From Nitrococcus mobilis Nb-231 (lineage in GTDB: Bacteria > Pseudomonadota > Gammaproteobacteria > Nitrococcales > Nitrococcaceae): a stretch of DNA of 64,000 bases. Each line of letters begins with the position of its first letter. The first letter of the stretch is position 1. Under the pieces are notes generated by a model. The model saw only the letters and a list, made by a program, of their open reading frames with translations, made no database searches and was not told where the DNA came from. This document shows positions 43,251-53,018 of the stretch, in pieces. The stretch is from NCBI RefSeq assembly GCF_000153205.1, contig NZ_CH672427.1, positions 2,428,342 through 2,492,341 of the forward strand, written 5' to 3'. The translations under genes were made by a program, and so were the position numbers.

Positions 43251-44792
43251 TTACTTCTCGTATGAATCTTCTTCTGAGCCAGGATGGAGGACAAGACGGC
43301 GTTGCGGATCGCTGCCGGCGCTCTCGGCGAGCAAACGATGACGCATGGCGATTCGATGCTGCATTCTGCGTATCGGAGCCGATCGAGGGGTGAGTTCTAC
43401 GGCGATGCCTTGGGCTAGTACGCGTTGAGCGGCCTGTTCAGCCTCCCGAGCGGCTTCATCTACAGTCTCCTCTTCCAGGCCAGGCACGACATTGAATAGA
43501 TCGCGTAGCAGTCGGCGAATTTGTGCGGTGCTGTTGCGTTTAACCTGGTGCAATGGGATTGAGGTGGCCGCAAGCAGTCTACGCAGCCGCGGATCGGCTG
43601 CACGGGCGCGAAGGGCGAGTGCCAAGTCGGCCTGTTCGGCCCGCGGTACCGTCCTTGCGTTCAGCCGCAGGTCGCGAATCACTTTCTCCACCGAATCGCG
43701 GCTGATGGCGTACGCATAGATGCGTACGAGGCGTTCGCCGCTGCGCTGCAGCGTTGCTAGAGGCCGAGGGTGCTCTGGTGGCTGCGATTGTGGCGGTGGT
43801 CGCTGGGTTTCGCTGGAGACATTTCCTCCGCCTCGTGATTGGCCGTTTGCAGGCAGACCACTCAGAATAGCGTCTACGGCTCGACCGGCATCACGGTGGA
43901 TGAGGAGGCGTTCGCGATCGACGATTTCGACGACTGCATCGAATGTGGGTGGTCCGCAGCGTTCCGAGACGGTCTTCTGCGTGCCTCGAGCACGCGCCTC
44001 TTCATCGCTCAGGGTGACTGTCTGTACCCCGCCGACCAGATCGGCCAGCGTCGGGTTGAGCACAAGATTCTCCAGCGTCGTGCCGTGGGCGGTTCCGATA
44101 AGCTGTACGCCGCGCTCGGCGATGGTCCGTGCCGCGGCGGCCTCGGCGCTCGTGCCAATTTCATCGACTATGATGACCTCCGGCATATGGTTCTCAACCG
44201 CCTCGATCATCACCCTATGCTGCCGGTCAGGATGGGCTACTTGCATACGTCGGGCGCACCCGATGCCGGGGTGAGGGATGTCACCGTCGCCCGCGATCTC
44301 ATTCGAGGTATCGATTACGATCACGCGACGGGCACATTCATCGGCGAGTACGCGTGCAATTTCCCGTAGGCGGGTGGTTTTACCGATCCCCGGCGGGCCA
44401 AGCAGAAGCAGGCTGCCGCCTTGTGCAATCAGGTCGTGAATGGCGTCGATGGTTCCGAACACCGCTCGCCCTACTCGCAGCGTCAACCCCACCACCGTGC
44501 CGGTGCGGTTGCGAATAGCGGCTACCCGATGCAGGGTGCCTTCGATGCCGGCTCGGTTGTCCGCCGTAAATGGACCTACGGTGCTTGTGATCCGCTCCAA
44601 ATCGAGACGCGTGACAGGCGTGCCGGCGAGATCGAGCGCACCCTGAATGAGCCGGGCCTGAGGGCGGCGCCCCAGATCAAGGACGATCTCCAGCAGCTCG
44701 GAACTGGGCAAAGCGGTGATCGCCGATTGAAGGGGTTGAGGAAGAATGCGCAGCAGCCGTTCGAGATCGTCGGTTTCTGTAAAGACGGTCAC
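43251..44792 (-). CDS. Ycf45/SpoIIIAA-like AAA ATPase with R3H domain
   Basis: A 513-residue protein. The central ATPase has Walker A LLLLGPPGIGKTTRLREIAR, Walker B EVIIVDEIGTSAEAAAA and a downstream HGTTLENLVLNPTLADLVGG segment, as in the SpoIIIAA/Ycf45 branch of secretion-type ATPases. The N-terminus (LPSSELLEIVLDLGRRPQAR) is typical of Ycf45. The C-terminus holds an R3H single-stranded nucleic-acid-binding motif (RMQHRIAMRHRLLAESAGSD then PQRRLVL). Such proteins are widespread in cyanobacteria, plastids and firmicutes and sporadic in proteobacteria; function is unknown. The start is a GTG at 44792. It is 57 bp downstream of otsA on the same strand. Confidence 0.83.
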   Translation of the reverse strand: MTVFTETDDLERLLRILPQPLQSAITALPSSELLEIVLDLGRRPQARLIQGALDLAGTPVTRLDLERITSTVGPFTADNRAGIEGTLHRVAAIRNRTGTVVGLTLRVGRAVFGTIDAIHDLIAQGGSLLLLGPPGIGKTTRLREIARVLADECARRVIVIDTSNEIAGDGDIPHPGIGCARRMQVAHPDRQHRVMIEAVENHMPEVIIVDEIGTSAEAAAARTIAERGVQLIGTAHGTTLENLVLNPTLADLVGGVQTVTLSDEEARARGTQKTVSERCGPPTFDAVVEIVDRERLLIHRDAGRAVDAILSGLPANGQSRGGGNVSSETQRPPPQSQPPEHPRPLATLQRSGERLVRIYAYAISRDSVEKVIRDLRLNARTVPRAEQADLALALRARAADPRLRRLLAATSIPLHQVKRNSTAQIRRLLRDLFNVVPGLEEETVDEAAREAEQAAQRVLAQGIAVELTPRSAPIRRMQHRIAMRHRLLAESAGSDPQRRLVLHPGSEEDSYEK

Positions 44793-44849
44793 GGTCGTGT
44801 CCGAGATCAGTGTAGTACAGCCCCTATATTGAGCTTGCCGGCTGTGCTG

Positions 44850-46235
44850 TCAATTGTCACCCGCTTTGAATGCAGTCAGATCATTCAGGAAACGCCGCTG
44901 CCAGGCGTATAAATCATTGCGGCGTATGATCTCTAGCATTCGGGTATGGCGCCGCCGGCGCTCGATCAGCGGCATGGCGAGCGCCTGGTCGATTCCGCTC
45001 GCGATTGCGTCGACATCGTATGGGGCCACCTGGACCGCATCTTTGAGCTCACGGGCGGCGCCAGCCAATTCCGAGAGCACCAACACCCCTGGGTCGGCTG
45101 AATCCTGTGCCGCGACGAACTCCTTGGCTACCAAATTCATGCCGTCGCACAGCGGGGTAACCAAGCCCACCCGCGCGGCTCGATAAAGGCCGGCCAGCGC
45201 GGTTCGGTCGAAGGTGCGGTTGAGGTAGTGGACCGGTACCCAGTCGAGCTCGGCATATTCGCCGTTGATATGGCCGGCCATTTCTTCCAGATTGCGACGC
45301 AACTCATCGTATTCCGAGATGCCCGTGCGCGAGGGGCTCGCGATCTGCATGAACACAGTTTGGCCGCGGCGATGAGGATAATCCGCCAGCAGCGCGTCGT
45401 AGGCACGGAAGCGCTGCGGTAAGCCCTTGGAATAGTCGAGACGATCCACGCCTATGACCAGATCGCGCTTGCCAAGGCCGACGATCAGGCGTTTGACTCG
45501 CGGCAGTTCCAGCGCCTGGTGGGCCGTGGTCATGATCGCGTCTACATCGATACTGACCGGGTAGACACCGGTGCGCAGGGTATGCTCGCCCAAACGCAAC
45601 TGGCCATCCGTTACGCAACGCACGTCCAAGGCCTCGGCTACCGACTCCGTGAACGCGCGCCGGTCGATAGCGGTCTGGAAGCCGAGCAGATCATACGCGC
45701 AAAGATCGCTTAGCAGCCGGCGGTAGTCCGGTATGGCGCGCATCAGGCCATAGCTCGGGAACGGTGTGTGCAAAAAGAAACCGAGTTGCTGTTGGGCGCC
45801 CCTATCGCGAAGCTCACGGCCCAAAGGGATGAGGTGGTAGTCGTGCACCCAAACAAGCTCATGGCCGAGCAGTAACGGCTGCAAGGCGTCGGCGAACAGC
45901 CGGTTGACGCGATAATAGGCCTCAGCGAAGCTGCGCCGATAGTCCATTGCGCCCAGGTTGAAATGAAATACCGGCCATAATACTTCGTTGGCATAGCCAA
46001 GATAGTAATGATCGAAGTCGTTGCGGGTCAGCGGAACGGAGGCCAGCTCGATTCCTTGGGCATGCTCGATCCGGGCTTGGGTAATCGTCTTTCGGCTGAT
46101 CCTGCCGTTCCAGCCGAACCACAGTGCGGTGCCTTCGTTGAGGGCGCCCAAGAGGGCGACGGCGAGGCCCCCGGCCTGAGGGCGGCCGCTGCGCAGCTCC
46201 GGGAGTCGATTCGAGACGACCACCAATGATCTCAA
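44850..46235 (-). CDS. otsA: Trehalose-6-phosphate synthase OtsA
   Basis: A 461-residue GT20 glycosyltransferase that makes trehalose-6-phosphate from UDP-glucose and glucose-6-phosphate. [20 protein letters not shown] is the N-terminal substrate loop; [17 protein letters not shown] and [20 protein letters not shown] are the donor-site motifs; [20 protein letters not shown] is near the C-terminus. The likely start is a TTG (46233-46235) that overlaps the upstream GH15 stop as TTGA and has GGAGG close upstream; an earlier TTG at 46250 is in frame. No otsB phosphatase is seen in the window. Confidence 0.9.
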   Translation of the reverse strand: MRSLVVVSNRLPELRSGRPQAGGLAVALLGALNEGTALWFGWNGRISRKTITQARIEHAQGIELASVPLTRNDFDHYYLGYANEVLWPVFHFNLGAMDYRRSFAEAYYRVNRLFADALQPLLLGHELVWVHDYHLIPLGRELRDRGAQQQLGFFLHTPFPSYGLMRAIPDYRRLLSDLCAYDLLGFQTAIDRRAFTESVAEALDVRCVTDGQLRLGEHTLRTGVYPVSIDVDAIMTTAHQALELPRVKRLIVGLGKRDLVIGVDRLDYSKGLPQRFRAYDALLADYPHRRGQTVFMQIASPSRTGISEYDELRRNLEEMAGHINGEYAELDWVPVHYLNRTFDRTALAGLYRAARVGLVTPLCDGMNLVAKEFVAAQDSADPGVLVLSELAGAARELKDAVQVAPYDVDAIASGIDQALAMPLIERRRRHTRMLEIIRRNDLYAWQRRFLNDLTAFKAGDN

Positions 46236-48058
46236 AAGGCCTCCTGCCAATCCCGGCTCAACAGCAAGGCCGAATTGATTAACCCCACCATACTATAGGC
46301 TTGCGGGAAGTTGCCCCATAGCTCGCCGGTGTTGATGTCCAAATCCTCGGAGAGTAGTCCGAGGTGGGTGCGATGAGTGAGCATGTTTTCGAACAGCTGT
46401 CGGGCCTCGTCGCGCCGATTTATGGCATGCAACGCATCGATATACCAGAAGGTGCAGATGTTGAACGCCGTTGTCGGCAGACCGAAATCATCGGCGCTGT
46501 TATAGCGAAAAATATGATCTCCCCGCCGTAGGCTTCGTTCGATGGCGTGTACCGTTCCGAGGAAGCGGGGGTCATCGGCGGCCAGAAAATCCAGATCGTG
46601 GAGCAATAACAGGCTGGCATCCATGTTCTCGCCGCCGAAGCTATCGACGAACGTGCCTCTGTCATCATCCCAGGCCTCGCGACAGATCCGAGCATGCATG
46701 CAATCGGCTTGCTCCCGCCAGCGCGCTGCGTCGGCTTCAAGACCAAGACGAGTGGCGATACGCGATAAGCGGTCACAGGCGGCCCAGCACATCACGGCCG
46801 AATAGGTGTGCACCCGTTTGTAGCCGCGGTATTCCCAAATGCCGGCATCCGGCTGATCGTAGAGCGCGGCCGCCTGCGTGCCGAGGATTTCGAGTCGATG
46901 AAACAGGGCTTCATCTCCCGGGCGTTCCAAGCGTTCATCAAAAAACGCCTGTGTGGCTGCAAGGACGACGGCGCCGTAGACATCGTGCTGCGCTTGAGTA
47001 TAAGCGGCATTGCCAAGGCGTACCGGCCCCATCCGGCGGTATCCCGTCAGGGTGTCCACCGGTTTCTCCTCGATCCGGGTCTCGCCGCCGATGCCGTAAA
47101 GCGGTTGTAGCTGGTGCTGAGCAGACCCAACGACCAGATTGATGATGTAGTAAAGAAACCCTTCCATGGTTCGCGTCGCGCCGAGGCGATTCAAGGCATG
47201 CACCATGAAATAGGCATCCCGTAACCAGCAATAGCGGTAATCCCAGTTGCGCTCGCTATCGGCGGCTTCGGGGATGGACATCGTGATCGCTGCAATCACG
47301 GCGCCGGTGTCCTCGTAGGTGCACAGCTTGAGGGTGATCGCTGAGCGGATCACCTCTTGCTGCCAGTCGAAGGGGATGGCCAGCGAGCGTGCCCAATCCT
47401 GCCAATACTCGCGCGTGAGATCTAGGAAGCGGCGGCCCATTTCGGTGAGAGACTCTTTGATGCTCTCATCCGGACCGATGATAAACGTGGTGCCCGCCTC
47501 CAATACCATGGGCTGCTCTTGGAGGACATGTGTCAGTGGTGCATCGGTGCTGACCCGAATGATCCAATCGGAGCTTACGAAACGTATATGGTTGCTGCCG
47601 TGGTTGATCTCCGGTGTTTCGCTACCATAAGCGGCGGTTGGACGAATTCGGACCCGGACTACGGGGGTTCCACGCAGGATCTCCAGCCGGCGGATGATCA
47701 TGGCGGGGCGGAAATAGCGACCGAATTGCCGGAAACGTGGGCAGAAATCGGTAATGCGTACGCTTCCGCCATGCCGGTCAACAAGCTCTGTACAGAGCAC
47801 GGCGGTGTTGCGTTCATAGTACTGGCGTGCTGTTACCAGATCCTGCAGTTCGATTGCGAAGTAGCCGCGATCCGTTTCATCGATTAGGCGCGAGAATATG
47901 GGATCGCTGTCGAGACGGGGTAAACACGCCCAGACGATCCGGCCGGTACCGTCGATCAAAGCGGCGAGTTGGCAATTGCCGATCACGCCGAGGTTCAAAT
48001 CCATGGGTTCGCTTCGAGACGCTGTCCCATCAGAAGTCATTAGAGGCTGGCCCACCAT
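46232..48058 (-). CDS. Glycoside hydrolase family 15 (glucoamylase/trehalase-like)
   Basis: A 608-residue GH15 enzyme. The N-terminal beta domain begins NLGVIGNCQLAALIDGTGRI (a typical GH15 opening) and the (alpha/alpha)6 domain includes NWDYRYCWLRDAYFMVHALN, GAAYLG-like helices and AFNICTFWYIDALHAINRRD. Members act on alpha-glucans or trehalose. Coupling to otsA by a 4-nt overlap points to trehalose turnover or to removal of a glucan used in osmoprotection. ATG 48058 is supported by GAGGT 7 nt upstream. No signal peptide, so cytoplasmic. Confidence 0.87.
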   Translation of the reverse strand: MVGQPLMTSDGTASRSEPMDLNLGVIGNCQLAALIDGTGRIVWACLPRLDSDPIFSRLIDETDRGYFAIELQDLVTARQYYERNTAVLCTELVDRHGGSVRITDFCPRFRQFGRYFRPAMIIRRLEILRGTPVVRVRIRPTAAYGSETPEINHGSNHIRFVSSDWIIRVSTDAPLTHVLQEQPMVLEAGTTFIIGPDESIKESLTEMGRRFLDLTREYWQDWARSLAIPFDWQQEVIRSAITLKLCTYEDTGAVIAAITMSIPEAADSERNWDYRYCWLRDAYFMVHALNRLGATRTMEGFLYYIINLVVGSAQHQLQPLYGIGGETRIEEKPVDTLTGYRRMGPVRLGNAAYTQAQHDVYGAVVLAATQAFFDERLERPGDEALFHRLEILGTQAAALYDQPDAGIWEYRGYKRVHTYSAVMCWAACDRLSRIATRLGLEADAARWREQADCMHARICREAWDDDRGTFVDSFGGENMDASLLLLHDLDFLAADDPRFLGTVHAIERSLRRGDHIFRYNSADDFGLPTTAFNICTFWYIDALHAINRRDEARQLFENMLTHRTHLGLLSEDLDINTGELWGNFPQAYSMVGLINSALLLSRDWQEAF

Positions 48059-48577
48059 TCGCTTACCTCGTGTCTTTGTTTTTGAATCGCCACGCCGGTT
48101 TGGACTGGTTGGCTGGTTCGCTTTTTACTCGCAGCCCAGACCAAATTGGCACTGGTCTGGTTCGTGGCTCGGCAATCCTTGGCCGGCCTGCTACGCACCG
48201 CCTTGCTTGGCCAACGATTGTCCGGCGTGTCGTAGCTAGCCGCAGAAGTAACGCCGCGTTGTCGTTAGCGTTTCGCGACGGCATAATAAAACATTGTGCA
48301 CTCGAGGTAAGCGGCCAGGCTGTGATGCACTGTCTAATATTATATATAAGGACGGAATAAGCCGGATACTTACCTGTATGCCCTTGGCCGGGAGGAAGGA
48401 ACTTCCCTCAGCGTATCGCGGGACTCGCTAGAGATCCTGGGCTCGCTCCGTTCACTTCAGGGCTGTTGCCCAATGGGCGATTGGTATTTGGCCTATTTTG
48501 CGAAAACGGAGAAGCTCGCGGGCAGCAGGGCTATAGTGCCTGAGGGCAGGAGACGAACGGCGAAGAGGCACGAGATC
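48059..48577. other. Intergenic region between the GH15 and PilZ genes
   Basis: About 520 bp upstream of two divergent genes. An AT-rich stretch (TAATATTATATATAAGGACGG, 48331-48351 roughly) may hold a promoter. No RNA gene or reading frame of note. Confidence 0.35.
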
Positions 48578-48880
48578 ATGGCGTATCATCAACCCCGTAA
48601 TCGCCGCAGATCAGAGCGCTATCCAGCAGAGCTCCTCGTCTGCATCTATCATCGCGGAGAACGCGTTGGCGAGTACTGGACCCGTGACGTCAGTCAGGGG
48701 GGTATTGGGCTGTGCCCAGGCAAGATCATGTTCTGGCGCGGAACTCGACTTGAGGTGCAGCTATTCTCCTCCAGCCGAGGCCGAGCAATTGCGCGCCGCG
48801 TCCCAGCTATTGTGCGCCATTGCACGAGCCGTGGTATGGGGCTGAAGTTTCGGGCCGGAGAGCTATTGGCGTTGCCCTAA
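48578..48880 (+). CDS. PilZ domain protein
   Basis: A 100-residue single-domain PilZ protein, a cyclic-di-GMP receptor. NRRRSERYPAELLVCIYHRG holds the R-x-x-x-R motif and RDVSQGGIGLC the D/N-x-S-x-x-G motif, with the usual spacing. It would change conformation on binding c-di-GMP and affect motility or surface behaviour through an unknown partner. ATG 48578 (MAYHQPRN) follows AAGAGGCACGAGATC; a longer frame from 48473 lacks similarity. It converges with crp. Confidence 0.82.
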   Translation: MAYHQPRNRRRSERYPAELLVCIYHRGERVGEYWTRDVSQGGIGLCPGKIMFWRGTRLEVQLFSSSRGRAIARRVPAIVRHCTSRGMGLKFRAGELLALP

Positions 48881-48947
48881 TGTGCGCGACGCTCTGGGGC
48901 AAGAGGTACAGCGTATAGAGCATATAACAATCATGCGCCATGAAATG

Positions 48948-49586
48948 CTAGCGAGTGTTGAATATTACCATAGTCTTGCCGCTGACCGAGATCAGACCCT
49001 GTTCTTCAAGGTCCTTCAATACACGACCCACCATTTCCCGGGAACAACCTACAATGCGGCCGAGTTCTTGGCGGGTGATGCGTATTTGCATTCCATCAGG
49101 ATGGGTCATGGCATCCGGTTCTTTGGCCAGATCAAGCAATGTTCGGGCTATGCGCCCGGTCACGTCAAGGAAGGCCAAGTCGCGGACTTTAGCGCTTGTT
49201 TTACGGAGTCGATCCGCCATCTGGCCCGTTAGGTGGAAGAGAATGTCGGGGTCGGTGTTGGCGACTTGACGGAAACGCGTGTAGCTGATTTGGGCGAGTT
49301 CGCAGTGAGTGCGGGTCCGGATCCAGGCGCTGCGCGTGGCGGTTTTGCCAAAAAGCCCCATTTCACCGAAGAAATCACCGGCATTGAGATACGCCAATAC
49401 CAACTCATGGCCGCTATCGTCGTCCATCAGGACGCTGACGGAGCCTTCAATAATATAGTAAAGAGCATCTGATTGATCGCCGGCGTAGATGACAACGGTT
49501 TTTGGGGGGTAACGCCACCTGTGGCAGTGGCGGAGCAGATTATCGATGGTTGGTTTGTGCAAGATGTCCCTGGCGGCTTGTACCAT
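48948..49586 (-). CDS. crp: cAMP receptor protein Crp/Vfr
   Basis: A 212-residue CRP-family regulator. The cyclic-nucleotide roll contains [20 protein letters not shown], with the RSA ribose-phosphate contacts, and [17 protein letters not shown] has the Thr that contacts adenine. The recognition helix [21 protein letters not shown] matches Vfr/Clp/CRP. Such regulators control carbon use, virulence and motility. No adenylate cyclase gene is in the window. Divergent from speD. Confidence 0.92.
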   Translation of the reverse strand: MVQAARDILHKPTIDNLLRHCHRWRYPPKTVVIYAGDQSDALYYIIEGSVSVLMDDDSGHELVLAYLNAGDFFGEMGLFGKTATRSAWIRTRTHCELAQISYTRFRQVANTDPDILFHLTGQMADRLRKTSAKVRDLAFLDVTGRIARTLLDLAKEPDAMTHPDGMQIRITRQELGRIVGCSREMVGRVLKDLEEQGLISVSGKTMVIFNTR

Positions 49587-50124
49587 GCCTTACCCCTATT
49601 CCCGGTCGCGGTTATGCTTATTGGTAGTATACGTGCCGCTTACTGGCAAGCCGGTTCATGAGTGATAATATAATAGCTTACCAGATCGCATATTTTGTGC
49701 TATGGTGCTCGGTTTACTAAATTTGCCTGTTTTAAGTCTGGCTTGATTCAGGAAAACTATTCAGCTTTTCAATTCTATATAACTGCGTGAGACGGGCACG
49801 GGCGACCGCTCTAAGAGGCGGCTTTCGGCAAGCATAGATCGTGCGGCCGATTATGAATCAACTGAACTATTATTCCACTGTACCATTTTGCAAGTTTCGG
49901 GGTGTGGTCTGGCGCATTCCATGGCCGAAGTTTGTGGTGAAAAGCGAACGAGTATCGGTCCAATCCAGGTGCTCATGGAGACGAACCGACACTTAGTTGT
50001 CAGTTACTGAGCGGTTGGCGGCAGGGAAGTGGCTGCGGCCTATGATCCGCGGGTGAACGTTTTCGCCGCCGTGCTGGGCAAGACCATCTTTGTGTGGTCT
50101 CGAACTCGGATTGGTACACGGGCA
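49587..50124. other. Intergenic region between crp and speD
   Basis: About 540 bp serving two divergent genes. It is AT-richer at 49660-49780. No full CRP palindrome (TGTGA-N6-TCACA) was found by eye, and no RNA gene or reading frame is supported. Confidence 0.35.
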
Positions 50125-51012
50125 ATGAATCCGAGCGGCGCGAGGATAAAATTTCCACTCAAACTTCTCCACCTACTGGAGGGCGGAACGGTGGCGCAGC
50201 AAGTTAAGGTGAAGCTCTATGGATTCAATAATCTCACCAAGTCATTGAGCTTCAATATCTATGATATCTGCTACGCCAACACATCGGAACAGCGACAAGC
50301 CTACATCGAGTATATTGATGAGGTCTACAATGCCGAACGGCTCACCCAGATTCTAAGCGGTGTTGCCGATATCATGGGTGCGAATATTCTTAACATCGCT
50401 CGGCAGGATTACGAGCCGCAGGGGGCGAGTGTCACACTCCTGATCGCCGAAGAGGAAAGCGGCGAGGCCGAGGGCACCTACGTGAGCGCCCCCGCATCAC
50501 CCGGTCCATTGCCGGATACGGTGCTTGCCCATTTAGATAAAAGCCACATTACCGTACACACGTACCCAGAGAGCCATCCCTTCCACGGGGTGAGCACTTT
50601 TCGGGTCGATATCGATATTTCGACCTGTGGGCTTATCTCGCCTCTGAAGGCGCTTAATTATCTGATCCACTCGTTCGACTCGGACATCGTCACGATGGAC
50701 TACCGGATCCGCGGTTTCACGCGCGATGTGGAGGGGCGTAAGCATTTCATCGACCATGAGATCAATTCGATTCAAAATTATCTGGCCGAAGATACGTTGA
50801 AGCGTTACCACACCATCGATGTCAATGTTTTTCAGGAGAATATCTTCCACACCAAGATGATTCTCAAGGATTGGGATATCAATGATTACCTCTTCGGCGA
50901 ATCAGCGACGGATCTGGCCCCGGCGGAGCGGGCACGCATACGTCACCAGTTGCGCCGGGAGATGATGGAGATCTTCGCCGGTCGCAACCTGTCGCCCGGA
51001 CAGGAAGTTTAG
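50125..51012 (+). CDS. speD: S-adenosylmethionine decarboxylase proenzyme, E. coli type
   Basis: A 295-residue proenzyme for spermidine synthesis. It starts [20 protein letters not shown] and self-cleaves before Ser140 in [20 protein letters not shown] to give the pyruvoyl cofactor. [20 protein letters not shown] and [20 protein letters not shown] are typical of the long gammaproteobacterial form. An insert of ~25 residues ([20 protein letters not shown]) just before the cleavage site makes it longer than E. coli SpeD (264). ATG 50125 is preferred; the frame is open upstream. speE is not adjacent. Confidence 0.92.
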   Translation: MNPSGARIKFPLKLLHLLEGGTVAQQVKVKLYGFNNLTKSLSFNIYDICYANTSEQRQAYIEYIDEVYNAERLTQILSGVADIMGANILNIARQDYEPQGASVTLLIAEEESGEAEGTYVSAPASPGPLPDTVLAHLDKSHITVHTYPESHPFHGVSTFRVDIDISTCGLISPLKALNYLIHSFDSDIVTMDYRIRGFTRDVEGRKHFIDHEINSIQNYLAEDTLKRYHTIDVNVFQENIFHTKMILKDWDINDYLFGESATDLAPAERARIRHQLRREMMEIFAGRNLSPGQEV

Positions 51013-51017
51013 GTGTC

Positions 51018-51662
51018 TCAGATCCAGTAGGTGGTTCCGGTCATGGCTCGGGCGGACAGCCGCATCAATTGGCGCACAGGTCTCGGTATTCGAGCGGCCC
51101 CCGCCGCGGTGGCTGAGCTGGCGTGCCCGTCTTCCTCAAGTCTCATTTGCTCGACGATGGCACGGCTGGGTCGATCCTGCCGGGGTAGGCGTTGCAAATG
51201 CCTGCTCAGATGTTGGACTACCTGCTCCTCCGTTTGGGCAAGAAACCCAAGACTCCAGCGATCGCCTGCCGCGCCGGCGAGGGCGCCGATGCCAAGCGAG
51301 CCGATATAAAATAATGGGTTGAGATAGCTGGTATGGCTGCCGAGTCGCATCAAGCGCTCCTCGCACCAAGCTAGGTGATCATTCTCCTCCGCTGCCGCAC
51401 GTGCCAGTGTTTGGCGGAGAGCGGGGTTGCGCGTCGTGATTGCTTGGGCTTGATACAGTGCCTGAGCGCAGATTTCGCCACAGTGATTCACTCGCATCAG
51501 TCGCGCCGCTTTCCTGCGCTCTTGTCTGTCGAGTTCCGGCTCGGGTAGTTCATTGGCCGGGCTCGGCCGGCCGGTACCGCGTGGGCGCCCGTAAAGCGTC
51601 TGTACCCCGGCGTCAAACTGCGCGATGACGCGATCAACCAAACTGTACCGCCGACCGACCAT
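51018..51662 (-). CDS. coq7: 3-demethoxyubiquinol 3-hydroxylase Coq7
   Basis: A 214-residue di-iron hydroxylase of ubiquinone synthesis. The ligands are visible: E in RVNHCGEICAQALYQAQ, E-x-x-H in AEENDHLAWCEERL, E in AQTEEQVVQHL and E-x-x-H in LEEDGHASSA. The protein spans one carboxylate bundle; the middle YLNPLFYIGSLGIGALAGAA is the membrane-binding helix. Its presence shows that the host makes ubiquinone under oxic conditions, consistent with SQR and RegB. Converges with speD with a 5-bp gap. Confidence 0.93.
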   Translation of the reverse strand: MVGRRYSLVDRVIAQFDAGVQTLYGRPRGTGRPSPANELPEPELDRQERRKAARLMRVNHCGEICAQALYQAQAITTRNPALRQTLARAAAEENDHLAWCEERLMRLGSHTSYLNPLFYIGSLGIGALAGAAGDRWSLGFLAQTEEQVVQHLSRHLQRLPRQDRPSRAIVEQMRLEEDGHASSATAAGAARIPRPVRQLMRLSARAMTGTTYWI

Positions 51663-51971
51663 ACCTGGCTCACTAAAATGTTGTTAGTTTGATCATTGTA
51701 ACCGGTGGCGCGATATCGATGCAGGGGCCGTTGTTCTCGCTGCGGTGATGCCCCACACGCCACGATAGTTAACCTCCCGTCACGTTCAAAAACGCCGCCC
51801 GGGTGGTGAATATGCACCATATACCTCATTTTAAGTATACTATGCGGCAAGTGCCCAGTTTGCGGTTAGGGCGATGAGTTATTGAGTTCAGCTTGTATAG
51901 CTACCTGCCCTTGTATAGAATTCCTTCCCCATTACGCTACCAAAGCCACGCTTGTGGAGACAGCGGCATTT

Positions 51972-52400
51972 ATGAAGACTTTCAGCGCCAAAGCGGCTGA
52001 CGTGAAACGTGATTGGTACATTGTAGATGCCTCCGGCAAGACCTTAGGGCGCCTCGCAACGCAGCTTGCTTTCCGTTTGAGGGGCAAACACAAGCCGGAA
52101 TTTACCCCTCACGTGGATACGGGCGACTACATCGTAGTCGTGAATGCGGAAAAGGTCGCCGTGACGGGCCGTAAGGTCTCGGACAAGGTCTACTACCATC
52201 ATACGGGCTATATCGGTAGCCTGAAGCGCATCACCTTTGGGCAGCTGATCGACAAAGCGCCCGAACGGGTCATACAGACAGCCGTCAAAGGTATGCTGCC
52301 GAAGAACCGACTTGGTCGGCAGATGCTGAAAAAGTTGAAGGTCTATGCCGGGCCTGAGCACCGTCATGAGGCCCAGCAGCCCATGCAGCTCGAGCTTTGA
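51972..52400 (+). CDS. rplM: 50S ribosomal protein L13
   Basis: A 142-residue protein: [60 protein letters not shown] and the C-terminal [20 protein letters not shown] are textbook L13. Start ATG 51972 follows a GGAGACAGCGGCATTT leader. It is followed by rpsI after 52 bp, the conserved rplM-rpsI operon. The preceding 310 bp (51663-51971) must hold the operon promoter. Confidence 0.97.
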   Translation: MKTFSAKAADVKRDWYIVDASGKTLGRLATQLAFRLRGKHKPEFTPHVDTGDYIVVVNAEKVAVTGRKVSDKVYYHHTGYIGSLKRITFGQLIDKAPERVIQTAVKGMLPKNRLGRQMLKKLKVYAGPEHRHEAQQPMQLEL

Positions 52401-52452
52401 GAAGGCGATAGCATGGCCGCGAGCGAGTATATCGAGAATACAACGCGAGAAT

Positions 52453-52848
52453 ATGATGGCAGTTGAGCAGTATTACAGCACCGGTCGACGTAAGACTTCC
52501 ACGGCCCGCGTGTTTCTGCGTCGCGGCAGTGGCGTGATCACGGTCAATGGGCGTTCCCTGGCGGATTATTTTGGTCGCGAAACGGCCCGAATGATCGTTC
52601 GTCAACCGCTGGAGCGAACCGAGAGTACTGACCGATTCGACGTATATGTGACGGTCGTCGGCGGCGGGAGTAGTGGGCAGGCTGGAGCGATACGCCACGG
52701 TATCACTCGTGCCTTGATTGAATATGATGCCCAGTCCAAGCCCGCTCTGCGCAAGGCTGGCTTCGTTACCCGCGACGCGCGCATGGTCGAGCGGAAGAAG
52801 GTCGGGCTGCACAAGGCACGCCGTGCGCCGCAGTTCTCCAAACGCTAA
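52453..52848 (+). CDS. rpsI: 30S ribosomal protein S9
   Basis: A 131-residue protein: [60 protein letters not shown] and the C-terminal [17 protein letters not shown], whose tail reaches the ribosomal P site. ATG at 52453 or the adjacent ATG at 52456 can serve as start. It is the second gene of the rplM-rpsI operon and is followed by tRNA-Gln. Confidence 0.97.
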   Translation: MMAVEQYYSTGRRKTSTARVFLRRGSGVITVNGRSLADYFGRETARMIVRQPLERTESTDRFDVYVTVVGGGSSGQAGAIRHGITRALIEYDAQSKPALRKAGFVTRDARMVERKKVGLHKARRAPQFSKR

Positions 52849-52870
52849 AAGTTACAGTACAGTTCAGTTT

Positions 52871-52944
52871 TGGGGGATCGTCTAGCGGTAGGACAGCGGA
52901 CTCTGACTCCGTCAACCGAGGTTCGAATCCTCGTCCCCCAGCCA
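52871..52944 (+). tRNA. tRNA-Gln (anticodon CUG)
   Basis: TGGGGGA pairs with TCCCCCA in the acceptor stem, followed by G and an encoded CCA (52942-52944). The anticodon stem is GCGGA/TCCGT with loop CTCTGAC, giving anticodon CTG. GGTTCGAATCC is the T arm. The 3' half (52897-52931) is repeated at 59199-59233, marking an integration site. Confidence 0.95.
52897..52931. repeat. Attachment site copy within tRNA-Gln
   Basis: The 35 bp from CGGACTCTGACTCCG in the anticodon arm to CGAATCCT in the T arm. It keeps the tRNA functional and equals the distal copy exactly. Beyond it, a further ~12 bp match with a few differences. Confidence 0.85.
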
Positions 52945-52952
52945 TAAAAAAC

Positions 52953-52983
52953 AAGGGGTTATGGTTAGGCTGCAACCCCTTTT
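52953..52983 (+). terminator. Rho-independent terminator after tRNA-Gln
   Basis: AAGGGGTT (52953-52960) pairs with AACCCCTT (52974-52981) and is followed by T residues. It lies just inside the island end, so it is island-borne and would stop tRNA transcription before it enters the element. Confidence 0.7.
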
Positions 52984-53018
52984 GAATTTCAGCGTCTACA
53001 ACACATCCACGCTGTACC

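Noticed and set aside
46471-47142. 223-codon plus-strand frame opposite the GH15 gene
   Set aside because: Arg/Pro-rich antisense reading with no motif.
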